Part shown: piece by piece, positions 63,944-64,000 of the stretch
How the letters are laid out: each line of letters starts with the position of its first letter
Numbering within the stretch: position 1 is the first letter of the stretch
DNA from: Lepidostoma basale
Lineage: Eukaryota; Arthropoda; Insecta; Trichoptera; Lepidostomatidae
DNA: 64,000 bases
Assembly: GCA_022606425.2 (NCBI GenBank)
Contig: JAHDVF020001251.1
Coordinates: forward strand, 2,714,501 to 2,778,500
Reading direction: 5' to 3'
The notes under the pieces: model-generated
Told to the model about the DNA's origin: nothing
The model's input: the letters and a program-made list of their open reading frames with translations, nothing else
Databases searched by the model: none
Program-made: the position numbers and the translations under genes

Positions 63944-64000
63944 TTAATATATGGTTGTTACTAGAAAGAGAGGATCACTGCGTTTGAAAGTGCCATAGTT
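63944..64000. other. Flank of the piggyBac remnant
   Basis: Begins ttaatatatgg, the likely continuation of the S1 outer flank; too short for more. Confidence 0.5.

Overview
The window is a stretch of a large AT-rich insect genome. I suspect Lepidoptera from the repeat style, but the sequence does not prove it. It holds one clear host gene on the + strand: the 3' part of an L-type (Cav1, Drosophila Ca-alpha1D-like) voltage-gated calcium channel alpha-1 subunit. Thirteen exons can be placed (804 to 55929). They run from the end of S6 of domain IV, through the EF-hand-like region, pre-IQ and IQ motif, to a long variable C-terminal tail ending at a TAG. All junctions have GT..AG sites and compatible phases. 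The thirteen pieces sum to 2238 nt, exactly 746 codons including the stop. Earlier exons (domains I to IV) lie upstream of the window.

The other ~96% is intron and 3' flank filled with repeats. Non-LTR retrotransposon fragments dominate. Family A has the motif WFGHMERM, GRPRKTWHDQI and a (TTAG)n tail. Family B has the motif VEDVVRWGRQRR and GRPPKRW. Family C has the motif KWQWAGHVARSSDEKW and a (GAA)n tail. There are also several other C-terminal reverse transcriptase scraps and a separate jockey/R1-like family with a (TGATT)n tail. All copies are 5'-truncated and most are frameshifted.

DNA elements include a piggyBac remnant with perfect 13-bp TIRs (63368-63943), a pogo-like element with TA duplication (57693-59091), a Tc1/mariner relic (38111-38819), two mariner relics, a Helitron-like element with TC..CTAG ends (59825-60248), hAT-like elements with CAGTGGCG ends, and several families of fold-back (snapback) elements, here called S1 to S6. 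tRNA-derived SINEs occur at least five to six times. Tandem arrays have unit lengths of about 20, 23, 26, 35, 40, 49, 56, 70 and 103 bp, and a 236-bp unit occurs three times.

Layout: 1-4201, exons A-D, separated by short repeat-laden introns; 4202-27332, a 23-kb intron that splits the IQ motif; 27333-35596, exons E-H; 35597-43474, an intron with a 2-kb 49-bp satellite; 43475-44268, the large GC-rich exon J; 44269-55845, introns and exons K-M; 55846-55929, the terminal exon as placed; 55930-64000, a dense nest of transposons with no host gene that I can see.

The most informative observations are nested insertions with readable target duplications, a possible 9-nt microexon inside the IQ motif, a possible frame-shifting cassette exon, a short chimeric SINE-like element with a family A tail, and a snapback element whose centre has expanded into a minisatellite. 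I found no CRISPR, operon or prokaryotic feature, and no clearly new gene system.
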